Notes: generated by a model from the sequence alone, not told the origin. Counted from the stretch's first letter, positions 17,018 to 25,562 are shown. The stretch: DNA of 64,000 nt from UBA11346 sp038060575 (GCA_964652775.1 CAZZAM010000009.1:43111-107110), one strand, 5' to 3'. Translations and numbers: made by a program.

Positions 17018-17044
17018 ATAAACCCCGGCAGGGCCGAGGTTTAT
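17018..17044 (-). terminator. Element-supplied terminator for tRNA-Cys
   Basis: A 12-bp hairpin with one mismatch (ATAAACCCCGGC / GCCGAGGTTTAT, 3-nt loop) lies just downstream of the tRNA CCA end in the minus direction. It differs in sequence from the displaced chromosomal terminator at 1128-1153 but occupies the same place, so the element brings its own terminator. Confidence 0.72.
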
Positions 17045-17047
17045 GGT

Positions 17048-17096
17048 TTGGAGGCGCGACCCGGATTCGAACCGGGGTACACGGATTTGCAATCCG
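17048..17096 (-). repeat. attR: Right attachment site within tRNA-Cys
   Basis: This 49-bp copy is identical to 1157-1205 and supplies the 3' half of the functional tRNA. The two copies bound an element of about 15.9 kb. The tRNA stays intact after integration because the incoming DNA restores its 3' end. Confidence 0.93.
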
Positions 17097-17122
17097 CTGC
17101 GTAGCCGCTCCGCCATCGCGCC
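17049..17122 (-). tRNA. tRNA-Cys (GCA)
   Basis: Read on the minus strand, the acceptor arms GGCGCGA and TCGCGCC pair fully; the anticodon loop is TTGCAAA with GCA, the T arm is CCGGG/CCCGG around the conserved TTCGAAT, and CCA is genomically encoded. It is the only intact copy here and serves as integration target. It lies 34 bp behind rpmB and could be transcribed with it. Confidence 0.95.
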
Positions 17123-17156
17123 AGCGGACCACGCCGAGGGGCGCGGTCGTGGTTGA

Positions 17157-17417
17157 TTAGTTTGTCGCGGCGGGCGCGGCTGCTTTGACCCGGAGCGGTT
17201 TGATGACAAGGCCCTTCTTCATGGCGCGGGTCGAGACGTAGACGCTTTGAATCTTGCCGTCGAGCATGATGCGGACCTTTTTGAGGTTCGGCTTGACCAA
17301 ACGCCGCGAGCGGCCCTTGATCTTGTTGCCTACGCCGCCATCGCGACGGGCGCCTTTTTCGGCCTTGGTCCAACCGCCGCGCGCGCGACGACCGGTGAAA
17401 ACGCATACTCGGGGCAT
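17157..17417 (-). CDS. rpmB: Large-subunit ribosomal protein L28
   Basis: A basic protein of 86 residues that binds 23S rRNA near the E site of the 50S subunit. Family features are CVFTGRRARGG near the N-terminus (usually C..TGK....N.VSHS), the basic KGRSRRLVKPNLKKV centre, and VSTRAMKKGLVIKP at the C-terminus. It has one Cys in the first segment and lacks a four-Cys zinc knuckle. The tRNA-Cys gene follows closely in the same direction. Confidence 0.93.
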   Translation of the reverse strand: MPRVCVFTGRRARGGWTKAEKGARRDGGVGNKIKGRSRRLVKPNLKKVRIMLDGKIQSVYVSTRAMKKGLVIKPLRVKAAAPAATN

Positions 17418-17634
17418 GAATGACCTCTGGTTGGGAGGGCGGAACCCTAGCGGGTTTGCCAGCAGATCAAGTCATCATGGCCAAGGGGTGAGTTGCCACG
17501 GCACCAGGGCCGCCGAAGCTGCGAAAATGCTATGAATTGAGCCGCAAAGCGTTTGCAGCCTTGGCAGCACGACGGGTGTCGTGGAAAAAAGGCTGAGTCA
17601 AAATCGGTTTGGCGAAGTCTCCTTGTCAGGAGCC

Positions 17635-20600
17635 ATGCCTGTGGATACCGCCATACTCATGAACGAGGCTGCTTTCCTCACGTCTGATGGCGATGCCGAT
17701 CGCCGCCTACTGGAGGCCTTCCGCCGCCAGGGGGATCGTGAGGCGATGGGTCAGCTACTGCATGCGCATGCGGCACCAGCCTACCGCTTGGCGCGCCGTT
17801 TGACTGGCAACAGCAGCGATGCCGAGGATGCGGTGCAGGACGCGTTCATCCGCTGCGTGGCGCATGCGGCGAGCTATCGCGGGGATGGGCCAGTCCGAGC
17901 ATGGATCATGGTCGTGGTGGCCAACGCTGCGCGTCAGCGTGCCACTGCTGAAGCCCGTCTCCATCGTCGCGAGGAGCGCGCCATGAGCCCAACATCCACT
18001 GACGGTGTGGATTCATCCCAGGCCGAATTGCATGAGCAGATCGTGAAGGCCCTGGAGACCTTGTCTCCGACGTACCGTATCCCGGTCGCCATGCACTATC
18101 TTGATGAGTTATCATTCAGCGACATCGCGGCGGCCCTCGGTGCCAAGGAGCGGGCGATTCGCACGCGCGTCAGTCGCGGAGTCGAGCAACTGCGCGAGTT
18201 CTTGTCCCGGCGTGGTGTTGCGGTGTCGGCGGCAGGCATCGTCACGGCATTCAGCGCCCTTCCGGCTGGAGAGGTTCCCGCGAGTCTCGGTGTCATGGTT
18301 CAACAGGCGATGGCCAAGGGCATGGTTGCGTCGGTTGGGGTGGCCACGACGACGACGGTCTGGTCATTCAAGACAATCGCCCTGACCGCCATGCTTGTCT
18401 TGGCGGTGCCCTTCGTCGGATATGTCGCTTGGCTGTCGCGGGCAACGCCGTTGGTGATCGACCGATCCGCAGTTGTCGACCGCCGACATGCCGATGAATC
18501 ATCGGCGGTGCTGGATCAGCCGATCACCGTCGATGTCGAGGGACCTCTAGAAGAAGTAATCTTTGCTCTGCAGTCGGCCCTGCCCAAGAACCATCGACTT
18601 AACTTTGCTGCGCCCGATGCGTTGTTTGCAGGGATCAAACGCAGTGCGTCCGGTAGTGGAATCTACGTCACTTCGCCAGCGCCCAACGCTGCACTGCGGA
18701 CGATGCAGGTTCGCGCTCAAGCAAAACCTATTCGCGAAGTTCTTGAGGGGATGTGTGTGCCCATCGGCCTGCGCTGGAATCTGGTGAACGATACCATCGT
18801 CATCGACCGTCCTCTGCCGGAGGGCGAACGGACACGCCTAGTCGATGCGTTCAAGTCGGCCCACGACGAAGCCACGATTTTGGCGACGGCGCAGGCTTTG
18901 GCCGACAGTGCCGACACGGCCTGTTTACGGCCGCTCCTCTTGTCGTTAGCTAATCCAGGGCAGCGCGCCGACCTGGTCGTTCGGCAACTCGAGCCGCTGA
19001 CCGGAGGCCTGAGCGGCAACTTTTCATCGAGGGCGTTGGCGTCAGGTACCGCCGCATGGGCATCGCCGATCGTTGCCTGGAGCGAAGACGCCGAGGTCGC
19101 CGAGGCAGTGCTCAAAGCGGTCGAGCGGCAGCAGGAATCGCGTGCCACTGTTATACGCACCGCTGGTCACCTGCGCCTGCGCGCCATCGTCCCGGGCTGC
19201 ATCGCCTTGCTGCGGGAAGGATTCGCCCCGCAGGGGGCCGTCGAACGGATCATCCGGAGCAAGATTCTCAGCACCAATACTCCGGACCGCCTCGCCCGCG
19301 CAGCAGCGTATGCTCTGGGATGGATAGGCGATATTCGCGCGGTTGAACCGATGTTGGAAGTTGTAACCAACCCCGACTATCTCTATCAGCCCAATGATGA
19401 AGCGATCATGGCGCTCGGTCGTCTGCATGATCCACGGGCGGTGCAACCGCTGCTCGGCATTGCCACAAACAAAAGTCGTTGGGGACCAATGCGCGGAGAA
19501 ATTATCCAGGCGCTCGGGCAGATCGGCGATGAAAGCGCAGTCGAGTCGATCGCGGCGATCCTCCTGGATACATCCGATGACGAACACTTCGTTCGCAATC
19601 ATGTTCCCAGTGCACTGACCAGGATCGGTACGCCACGGGCTGTCGATCTGCTGTGCAAAGGTGCGCAGTCGCTGCGGGATGGCGATGGTGCGCGGCACGC
19701 GGCTATTGGGGAACTCGGTTACATCGGTGGCGAGCGGATCGAGCGGATATTGCTGGGTATTTTGCCGCAGTATTTTTCGGGAACATATGCTAGCTCGGCG
19801 CTAGGTCACATCCGGAATCCGAACCTCGTGCCCCAATTGAAGGAAATGCTGCGTTCAGCAAAGGGAGGAGATGCATATCGCCATATCGCTGACGCACTCG
19901 CCGCGATGCATCTGCCCAGTGCTGAAGCGGCGCTCATCGAGACTATTCCCAAGGCTGATAATCCGTTGCTGTGGTGTCATGTGCAAGCTCTCGGCGGATC
20001 GCCTGAAAGCATGAAGGTTCTGCTTGCTATGGTTGATGTGGATAAGCCGTTGAAGCAACGGCGCATCGCTGTCGGCCAGCTCGCTCGCTGTGGAGCAGAA
20101 GGTATCCAGCGGGTCATCGCTCTGGTCGCGTCAGATCACGACATGGAAACGCGCCTCTCAGCCATGGGGGGATTCCATGGTCGTAGCTCTCTTACTGGCG
20201 AAGTACTTTTGCCCCGATCGGTGCTGCAGTCGTGGCTGGTTCATCCCGAAGAGCACATACGGGCCCGAGCCGTCAGCTTGATGATTGATGGTGGTCGTCA
20301 TGAATCTGCCGAGTTGATCGCCACGCATGGGACGGCCTTACAAGACCTAAGTCCGCTGGTTCGCAAGGCGGCGGCGAGCAGTTATATGATGGGTTTGAGC
20401 GATGCAGATCGGCGTACGCTAGTGCTCCAGTACGGTCAGGCCCTCCGCTCCGATAGTGATCCCAGTATCCGCTGTATTATTGCTGAACGCTGCTTCTTTT
20501 GGCCGCTACCCGATCTGGGGCGTCAATGTTATACCGACTTAGCCGATGCGCTGCTGGCTGCTGCTTCGAACGATACCGACGCACAGGTGCGGGCCAGAGC

Positions 20601-20874
20601 TGGGCAAACACTCGCCCGCATGATCCATGCACTGAGGGAGTACAAGCGCAGCTCGCAACCCGACCTATCGACCCAGTTGCACGCCTTGGTGAAACGGGTT
20701 GCCGAAGAACCGCATCCGCAAACCCGGGCGATCATCAGCAAGGCCATAGACCATCCGAAGGATTACTTAAACTCCGAATTCCCCTGGAATGCAGCGGCAA
20801 AGGTCCGGGCGACAAAACCAACAACTGGTGAGGGAGAGCCGAGCCCAGTTGTGCCTCCGGCAAGCGACTTTTAA
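17635..20874 (+). CDS. ECF sigma factor fused to membrane anchor and HEAT-repeat ectodomain
   Basis: A protein of about 1079 residues. Residues 15-190 are an ECF sigma-70 factor: region 2 with LARRLTGNSSDAEDAVQDAF and region 4 with HYLDELSFSDIAAALG and the recognition helix. One transmembrane segment follows (about 246-270, TAMLVLAVPFVGYVAWL). After it comes a domain like the secretin/TonB short N-terminal (STN/DUF4974) fold, ITVDVEGPLEEVIFALQ to WNLVNDTIVIDRPL (about 300-400). Residues about 420-1050 are repeated helical pairs of HEAT/PBS-lyase type (AAAYALGWIGDIRAVEPML, IIQALGQIGDESAVESI). The membrane topology implies a cytoplasmic sigma part and a periplasmic sensor. AGGAG is near ATG 17635, with GTG 17581 as alternative. 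No separate anti-sigma gene is adjacent. Confidence 0.88.
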   Translation: MPVDTAILMNEAAFLTSDGDADRRLLEAFRRQGDREAMGQLLHAHAAPAYRLARRLTGNSSDAEDAVQDAFIRCVAHAASYRGDGPVRAWIMVVVANAARQRATAEARLHRREERAMSPTSTDGVDSSQAELHEQIVKALETLSPTYRIPVAMHYLDELSFSDIAAALGAKERAIRTRVSRGVEQLREFLSRRGVAVSAAGIVTAFSALPAGEVPASLGVMVQQAMAKGMVASVGVATTTTVWSFKTIALTAMLVLAVPFVGYVAWLSRATPLVIDRSAVVDRRHADESSAVLDQPITVDVEGPLEEVIFALQSALPKNHRLNFAAPDALFAGIKRSASGSGIYVTSPAPNAALRTMQVRAQAKPIREVLEGMCVPIGLRWNLVNDTIVIDRPLPEGERTRLVDAFKSAHDEATILATAQALADSADTACLRPLLLSLANPGQRADLVVRQLEPLTGGLSGNFSSRALASGTAAWASPIVAWSEDAEVAEAVLKAVERQQESRATVIRTAGHLRLRAIVPGCIALLREGFAPQGAVERIIRSKILSTNTPDRLARAAAYALGWIGDIRAVEPMLEVVTNPDYLYQPNDEAIMALGRLHDPRAVQPLLGIATNKSRWGPMRGEIIQALGQIGDESAVESIAAILLDTSDDEHFVRNHVPSALTRIGTPRAVDLLCKGAQSLRDGDGARHAAIGELGYIGGERIERILLGILPQYFSGTYASSALGHIRNPNLVPQLKEMLRSAKGGDAYRHIADALAAMHLPSAEAALIETIPKADNPLLWCHVQALGGSPESMKVLLAMVDVDKPLKQRRIAVGQLARCGAEGIQRVIALVASDHDMETRLSAMGGFHGRSSLTGEVLLPRSVLQSWLVHPEEHIRARAVSLMIDGGRHESAELIATHGTALQDLSPLVRKAAASSYMMGLSDADRRTLVLQYGQALRSDSDPSIRCIIAERCFFWPLPDLGRQCYTDLADALLAAASNDTDAQVRARAGQTLARMIHALREYKRSSQPDLSTQLHALVKRVAEEPHPQTRAIISKAIDHPKDYLNSEFPWNAAAKVRATKPTTGEGEPSPVVPPASDF

Positions 20875-20901
20875 TTCTAAATTGCTCCGTTGAAACTTCC
20901 C

Positions 20902-21055
20902 AAGGCAACCACAGAGGCGCAGAGGCCGCGGAGATCGCAGAGGGGAGCGTCAATTGGACTGTCATCCTGTGCGTGAGTGGCCCCAGAAACAGCAATGTCT
21001 TCTAACCCAAGCTCTCTGCGACCTCTGCGTAGCTCTGCGCCTCTGCGGTTGCCTT
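20902..21055. repeat. Long inverted repeat, CAGAGG family, copy 1
   Basis: Arms begin AAGGCAACC and end GGTTGCCTT and contain imperfect AGAGGCGCAGAGG / CCTCTGCGCCTCTG runs around a roughly 70-nt centre. It fills the gap between two convergent genes, so it may end both transcripts. Related copies lie at 40481, 44119 and 60946. Confidence 0.85.
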
Positions 21056-21085
21056 GAAAGGAGCTATCTAGGTTAATCGCAATAT

Positions 21086-21574
21086 TTAGTTAGGAGCAGC
21101 GGTGGGCACATCAACCAATCGCCACATAGCAACTTCATCGCAATCGAGGAAGCGGTGGCAGCGGACGCACTCGCCCCAGACCTTGTCGGGGAGCCTGGCT
21201 CGATCGACCTTGGTGAAGCCGAGTTTAGCGAAGAAATCAGCCTGATAGGTGAGGCAAAACACGCGTTCCAGGCCGAGTTCGCGGGCGGTGTCGATGGCCG
21301 CCAGGACGAGGCCGCGTCCAATGCCCAGACCCTGGGCTGAGGAGGCGACGGCCAGCGCTTTGACCTCAGCGATGCGGTCGGTGTCGATGTGGAGGGCGAC
21401 GCAGCCGCAGATGCCGCCGACTTCGGCTTCGGCAACCAGGAAGTCGCGGACATTTTCGTACAGCTCGGACTGGGACCGTTGCAGCATGAGCTTTTGGTCA
21501 GCAAACCCAGTGATGATGGCACCCATGGCTGGCACATCGGCCAGACGAGCGGGGCGATAGCGGATCTCGGCCAT
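21086..21574 (-). CDS. GNAT N-acetyltransferase, ArgA-like
   Basis: A protein of 162 residues with one GNAT fold. Acetyl-CoA binding motif A is AEVKALAVASSAQGLGIGRGL (about 69-89, with the Q.xGxG loop), followed by motif B near ERVFCLTYQADFFAKLGF. The LTY..DFF.KLGF stretch and the KVW.EC..C segment are characteristic of the acetyltransferase domain of N-acetylglutamate synthases (short ArgA types of arginine biosynthesis). That assignment is likely but not certain, since no arginine gene is adjacent. The start overlaps the stop of the upstream gene (TGATG), so they are translationally coupled. Confidence 0.8.
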   Translation of the reverse strand: MAEIRYRPARLADVPAMGAIITGFADQKLMLQRSQSELYENVRDFLVAEAEVGGICGCVALHIDTDRIAEVKALAVASSAQGLGIGRGLVLAAIDTARELGLERVFCLTYQADFFAKLGFTKVDRARLPDKVWGECVRCHRFLDCDEVAMWRLVDVPTAAPN

Positions 21575-21927
21575 CAGTAGCGGCGAAGGCCTGATGCCGA
21601 GCCGCCTTTGGCGGGTCCGCCAGTGGGCAGGGTTGGCTTCAATTCAGGTTGCTTGGGAATCACTTGGCTCAGGCGATCAATGAGCTTGAGAAGATACTGG
21701 CGACGCTTTTCTTTCGCTTCGGCTTCGGACTTGCGCGCACGCATCTCGGCGATCTCGGGCTGTTCACCCAAGTACTGGGCGATGAAATCGGCCTCGGCGC
21801 AGCGGGTGAGGATCTCGGTCAGGTCGTTCTCAACGACCGAGAGTTCTTCCTGATAATGATCGCGCACGCGCTTGAGCGCTTCAAGCTTTTGGCCGTCGGA
21901 GAGCGTGACTGTCAGTGGTCCTGCCAT
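21574..21927 (-). CDS. Coiled-coil hypothetical protein
   Basis: A hydrophilic protein of 117 residues, predicted helical through residues 10-90 with heptad-like spacing (LEALKRVRDHYQEELSVVEND; MRARKSEAEAKEKRRQYLLK) and a Pro/Gly-rich tail. No signal peptide. It is coupled to the acetyltransferase gene by a TGATG overlap. No family is recognised. Confidence 0.65.
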   Translation of the reverse strand: MAGPLTVTLSDGQKLEALKRVRDHYQEELSVVENDLTEILTRCAEADFIAQYLGEQPEIAEMRARKSEAEAKEKRRQYLLKLIDRLSQVIPKQPELKPTLPTGGPAKGGSASGLRRY

Positions 21928-22136
21928 GGTGACACCCTAACGAGAAGTGATTGATGCGCTAGTGAGCGGAGGCTTGTGCGGAAGTCGATGCCTACCCTTT
22001 CAAGTTTTATCCACAGATTTCGCAGATTGCACAGATTTCGCAGTTCGCGTTTTGACCTACTCTCGCGCCTGCGTAATCGTCGTAATCTGTGGATAAATCT
22101 GCTCGTACGAGCTGAATTGGCGAGAGCCCCCACAAC

Positions 22137-23102
22137 TTAAGCGCGGAGGCCTCCAGGGACGCCCTTGACGACCATCGATACAGCGTCGTGCGGGTGCAGG
22201 CTCTCGACATGCCGGGCCTCGACGCGCCAGTCATTGAGGCGCGGATCGCGATCGAGGGCTTGCTTCAGGCGTCGTCCGGCATCTTCACAGAACATGAGGT
22301 TCATGCCGTTCAGGCGGGCGAACTCTTGCTCGTCTTCGCGTTTGACTGCTGCTTGCACCGGCGTTTGCAGGGTGGTTTCGACCAGATCGATTAACTCGAC
22401 CAGGGTTGGTGCCTGGGCCGGATCGGAGACTTCAACGTCTAGATTGGCATAGCTGCGCTGGCTGTGTGGGGTAGCGCAGATCGACGATTCCTTAAGCAGC
22501 CATTCGGAGACTTCGTCAGTCGGCACGGCGGTGCGACCAGCGTGATCGGATTTGAATTGTTCTTGAATGAGCTGGCGCGCCAGTGCGGCCGAGCATGGGC
22601 AGGTGCTGCTGTAGGCGACGCGAACGCTGAGTCGGAAACGGGTGCGGCCGTCCTTGATGTCACCGGCAACCGACACCGGGTAGGTCCGCCAGCTCTGATT
22701 GGCCGACACCAAGGCCTTCCGGCGCACCAGCAGATCGAACGAGAGTTTCACTGCCGCCGAACGGCTGATCAACGCATGCGAACCGACGAACGCATGCAGG
22801 ATTTGCTTAACCACTTGGAGGTTGAGTTCTTCTTCGCTGAGGATCGCCTGCAGCGACAGGAACAGCCGGGACATGTGGATGCCCTTCGCCTGGGGGTCAT
22901 CCAAGGACACGAAGGCGTCGGCCTTGGCCGGGACGAGCATGACCTGGCCACTGTTGTCACGCAGGCGGACTGGCACTTCGATGTCACGCATGCCGACTTT
23001 GTCCAAAGTACCGGTCAACTGATCGGTGGCTTCGTGGGCGATGTCGGGCATCAGGCCGCGTTTTGCCGTGCGGGCATCGTGCGTGTGATCGAGCGTACTC
23101 AT
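22137..23102 (-). CDS. folE2: GTP cyclohydrolase FolE2 (type IB)
   Basis: A protein of about 321 residues converting GTP to 7,8-dihydroneopterin triphosphate, the first step of folate and queuosine precursor synthesis. FolE2 enzymes use various metals, so they serve under zinc limitation. Signatures are DKVGMRDIEVPVR near the N-terminus, KGIHMSRLF, the catalytic-Cys segment STCPCSAALA, and the C-terminal EARHVESLHPHDA. The open frame reaches a TTG at 23138, but the ATG at 23102 (or 23051) fits the family better. No folE1 is seen in the window. A tandem octamer repeat lies upstream. Confidence 0.92.
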   Translation of the reverse strand: MSTLDHTHDARTAKRGLMPDIAHEATDQLTGTLDKVGMRDIEVPVRLRDNSGQVMLVPAKADAFVSLDDPQAKGIHMSRLFLSLQAILSEEELNLQVVKQILHAFVGSHALISRSAAVKLSFDLLVRRKALVSANQSWRTYPVSVAGDIKDGRTRFRLSVRVAYSSTCPCSAALARQLIQEQFKSDHAGRTAVPTDEVSEWLLKESSICATPHSQRSYANLDVEVSDPAQAPTLVELIDLVETTLQTPVQAAVKREDEQEFARLNGMNLMFCEDAGRRLKQALDRDPRLNDWRVEARHVESLHPHDAVSMVVKGVPGGLRA

Positions 23103-23172
23103 CTGGGGGGCAGCATCGCGATCGGGAAGGTCGCTCAAGCAGGGAAATCGCTAACCTTGGGCAGGATGGTTT

Positions 23173-23222
23173 GGAAGTCCGGAAGACCGGAAGACCGGAA
23201 GTCCGGAAGTCCGGAAGTCCGG
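23173..23222. repeat. Tandem octamer repeat, GAAGTCCG family
   Basis: Six consecutive 8-bp units, mostly GAAGTCCG with two GAAGACCG variants, lie between the divergent folE2 and maf genes. The units contain the palindrome TCCGGA, so they can pair with each other. The same unit forms an inverted pair at 27831-27972. Confidence 0.9.
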
Positions 23223-23261
23223 TGGAATTGCATCCCCGCGATGGGGGCCACGATCCTGACC

Positions 23262-23846
23262 ATGGCTCCACCGCTCGTATTGGCCTCGACCTCGCGTTAT
23301 CGGAAGGAATTGCTTGCTCGATTGGGTATTGAATTCACCAGTGAAGCGCCGGGGGTTGATGAAGACGTGGTCAAGAATGATTCCAGGCTGCTGCCCCAGC
23401 AAGTCGCCGAGTTATTAGCCGAGCAAAAGGCCCGAGCGGTGGCGAATTGTTTCCCCAAGGCGGTTGTCATTGGCAGTGATCAACTGGCACAGTTGGGCAC
23501 AGCGATTTTGGGCAAGCCGGAAACCGAGGCTGGTGCCTGTGCGCAACTCAAACGACTGGCCGGACACACGCATGAATTGGTGACTGCTGTATGCGTCATT
23601 CATCCTGGTGGCGTCGAGCGTCACACCGACATGGCCAAGTTGACGATGCGCCATCTCGATGACGCGGCGATTGCGCGTTACGTTGCGGCTGATCGGCCGC
23701 TGGATTGCGCGGGAAGTTATAAATTAGAAAGCAGCGGCATCGCGTTGTTCGAACGCATTGGGTGCGATGACCATACCGCGATCGTTGGACTGCCGTTGAT
23801 TTGGCTGGCCGGGGTTTTGTCTCGCGTTGGGTATCGGATTCCGTGA
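23262..23846 (+). CDS. maf: Maf-family nucleoside triphosphate pyrophosphatase
   Basis: A protein of about 194 residues hydrolysing non-canonical or modified nucleotides to monophosphates. Visible motifs: LVLASTSRYRKELL with the conserved Ser and Arg, the VIGSDQLAQ active-site Asp segment (the GSDQ form marks the YceF-like m7GTP branch), ILGKPET, the central AHTHELVTAV region, and GSYKLESSGIALFERIGCD. Two ATGs are possible (23241, 23262); the second leaves a standard Maf N-terminus. The open frame extends far upstream only as a shadow of folE2. Confidence 0.9.
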   Translation: MAPPLVLASTSRYRKELLARLGIEFTSEAPGVDEDVVKNDSRLLPQQVAELLAEQKARAVANCFPKAVVIGSDQLAQLGTAILGKPETEAGACAQLKRLAGHTHELVTAVCVIHPGGVERHTDMAKLTMRHLDDAAIARYVAADRPLDCAGSYKLESSGIALFERIGCDDHTAIVGLPLIWLAGVLSRVGYRIP

Positions 23847-23879
23847 TCCTGGGATCGCCGAGTTGCACTCGGCTCGAAT

Positions 23880-24398
23880 TCAAGGCTTACGTACCCAAAC
23901 TTCTTCGCCATCGTTGAGTTGATTGGTGCGCAGTAATCCGGCGCGCCGCGCGACGCCTTGACTGGATGCATGGCGTGGGTTTACACAGGCGCGGATCTCT
24001 GAGACGCCCTGTGCTTCTAACCAAGTAACGACAGCTTGTGCCGCTTCGGCGGCGAATTTCTGACCTTGCCACGCGGTACCGACCACCCAGGCGATATACG
24101 CATGTGTCGAGGTGACGGTCGATTGCATGTAGCCAATGGCGACGCGTTGCGTCTGGTCGCGCATGAGCCAATTGTACCAGAGCTCGCTTCCATCCGGTGA
24201 ACGCCGGCTGGCAAGTTTTGTGTAGCGTTGGGCAAGCTGTTCGACTGTCGCGGGAGGGGATCCGCCGGTGAATGTGTGAAGAGCGGGATCATTGAGCACG
24301 GGAAACATTTCGGTGGCATGAACCGGAAGAATGGGCTCAAGCTCAAGCCGCGCGGTGTGGATGAGTAGGGTTGCGTCAGAGGATGGTTGTAGCGGCAT
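23880..24398 (-). CDS. GNAT acetyltransferase, RimJ/RimL-like
   Basis: A protein of about 172 residues of the acetyltransf_3 type. TARLELEPILPVHATEMFPVLNDP is the typical beginning; the CoA-binding region is IAWVVGTAWQGQKFAAEAAQAVVTWL, followed by EIRACVNPRHASSQGVARRAGL, where the N..S...A...G helix is family-typical. Substrate unknown; relatives acetylate ribosomal protein N-termini, spermidine or small amines. The ATG at 24398 removes an unrelated N-terminal extension. It follows the MamK-like gene and its terminator in the same direction. Confidence 0.82.
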   Translation of the reverse strand: MPLQPSSDATLLIHTARLELEPILPVHATEMFPVLNDPALHTFTGGSPPATVEQLAQRYTKLASRRSPDGSELWYNWLMRDQTQRVAIGYMQSTVTSTHAYIAWVVGTAWQGQKFAAEAAQAVVTWLEAQGVSEIRACVNPRHASSQGVARRAGLLRTNQLNDGEEVWVRKP

Positions 24399-24455
24399 GC
24401 GTTCCAAAAATGCAACCAAGACAGCCGAGTACAACTCGGCGATCCCAGAAAACGA

Positions 24456-24486
24456 CAACACCCGGCGGGAAACCCGCCGGGTGTTG
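24456..24486 (-). terminator. Strong hairpin terminator behind the MamK-like gene
   Basis: A perfect 14-bp G+C-rich stem with an AAA loop is followed in the minus direction by TCGTTTTC. It starts 24 bp beyond the stop of the MamK-like gene. Confidence 0.85.
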
Positions 24487-24509
24487 GACAATAGCACAAC
24501 AGAAACGAA

Positions 24510-25562
24510 TCAGGCCTTCGCGGCGGCCTCACCGCGACCAGACTTGAATTCCTTCCAGTATTCGGCGGGCATGTCGAGGGCGAACTTCAGCGAGCCGTTT
24601 GAGCCGGCGTACTGTGGTTCTTCGACCGTGGTCACGTGACCGCCGCCGTATTCCTCGAGCGCCTTCTCGATCGCAAGACCAAGTCCCTTGATCACGCAAC
24701 CACCACCGCCGAGCAGAATGTTGTTGCGCATCTGGACCTGGAATTCCGGGTCGTAGGTCGCGATCAGATCCTGCAGGGCGGCAACCGTCGGCGGAACCAA
24801 CGTGTAGCAGGCCTTGTAGATCAGCTCGGTGACGTCGAACTTCTGTGGCTTACCGGCAACTGGCATCTCGACCACGGCGCGATCCATATTGCTGGAAACG
24901 CTCGAGAATTTCTCCTTGAAGCCGCGGATCATGTTGATCGAGAACTGGGCTTCGGGATACTTCTCTTTGATCAGCTTGGCGAGTTCCTGGTCGATGGAGT
25001 CACCGGCCTGCTCGTGGGTGCGCTGGTCTTCGGCCTTGGGCATGGTGCCGTGGAGACGGCAGAGGTCGGTGGTGCCGGCACCGATATCGATGACCAGGGT
25101 GTTGTCGATGAAGTCGAGGCCGTAGGCGACAGCGTAGGGCTCGGAGCAGATGATGACCGAGTCGATGCAGTCCTTCGCAGCTTCAAGAATCGTCGCTTTG
25201 CCTTCGACTGAGGCTTCGGCAGGCGCGCCGATCATCGCGTAGACGGTGGCACCCTTGGGTACCTTGGCCATCTCGACGACGTGTTCGAGCAGATCCTTGA
25301 TCGCCTTCTTGCGCTTTCCGTCATCGACGGCGCCTTTGTGCTTGACCGATGAACCGGCCATGGGGCGGTAGAGGTCGAGTGCAAGACGACCATCGAGGGC
25401 TTCCTTGCCGTAGATGATGTCCCGTCCGCCGAACTTCTTTTTGGCGACGTGGTCCTTGGGATAACCGACGTAGGACCAAACGGTCTCGCGGACACCGGTG
25501 GAGGTAGTGATGGAGGTGCGGCTCGTACCGAGGTCGATGCCGAGATAGACGGTGTCGCTCAT
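24510..25562 (-). CDS. MamK-like bacterial actin
   Basis: A protein of 350 residues of the actin/Hsp70 superfamily. Phosphate 1 motif is YLGIDLGTSRTS (5-16); phosphate 2 is TLVIDIGAGTTDLC (about 151-164); the adenosine motif is NILLGGGGCVIKGLG (about 292-306). The details match MamK, the magnetosome-aligning filament protein, more than MreB, ParM or FtsA: VGYPKD after the first strand, MIGAPAEAS, SEPYAVAYGLDFIDN, and an ending with ALDMPAEYWKEF. There is no membrane-insertion helix. Upstream in the same direction lies a PilZ/coiled-coil protein, which could be a filament partner. No magnetosome genes are present. I infer an unknown intracellular positioning role. Confidence 0.85.
   Translation of the reverse strand: MSDTVYLGIDLGTSRTSITTSTGVRETVWSYVGYPKDHVAKKKFGGRDIIYGKEALDGRLALDLYRPMAGSSVKHKGAVDDGKRKKAIKDLLEHVVEMAKVPKGATVYAMIGAPAEASVEGKATILEAAKDCIDSVIICSEPYAVAYGLDFIDNTLVIDIGAGTTDLCRLHGTMPKAEDQRTHEQAGDSIDQELAKLIKEKYPEAQFSINMIRGFKEKFSSVSSNMDRAVVEMPVAGKPQKFDVTELIYKACYTLVPPTVAALQDLIATYDPEFQVQMRNNILLGGGGCVIKGLGLAIEKALEEYGGGHVTTVEEPQYAGSNGSLKFALDMPAEYWKEFKSGRGEAAAKA

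Noticed and set aside
22464..23261. Long plus-strand extension upstream of maf
   Set aside because: It is the antisense frame of folE2 and continues through the octamer repeat.
24510..25562. Part of a magnetosome cluster
   Set aside because: No other mam-type gene is seen within the window; only the actin resembles the system.
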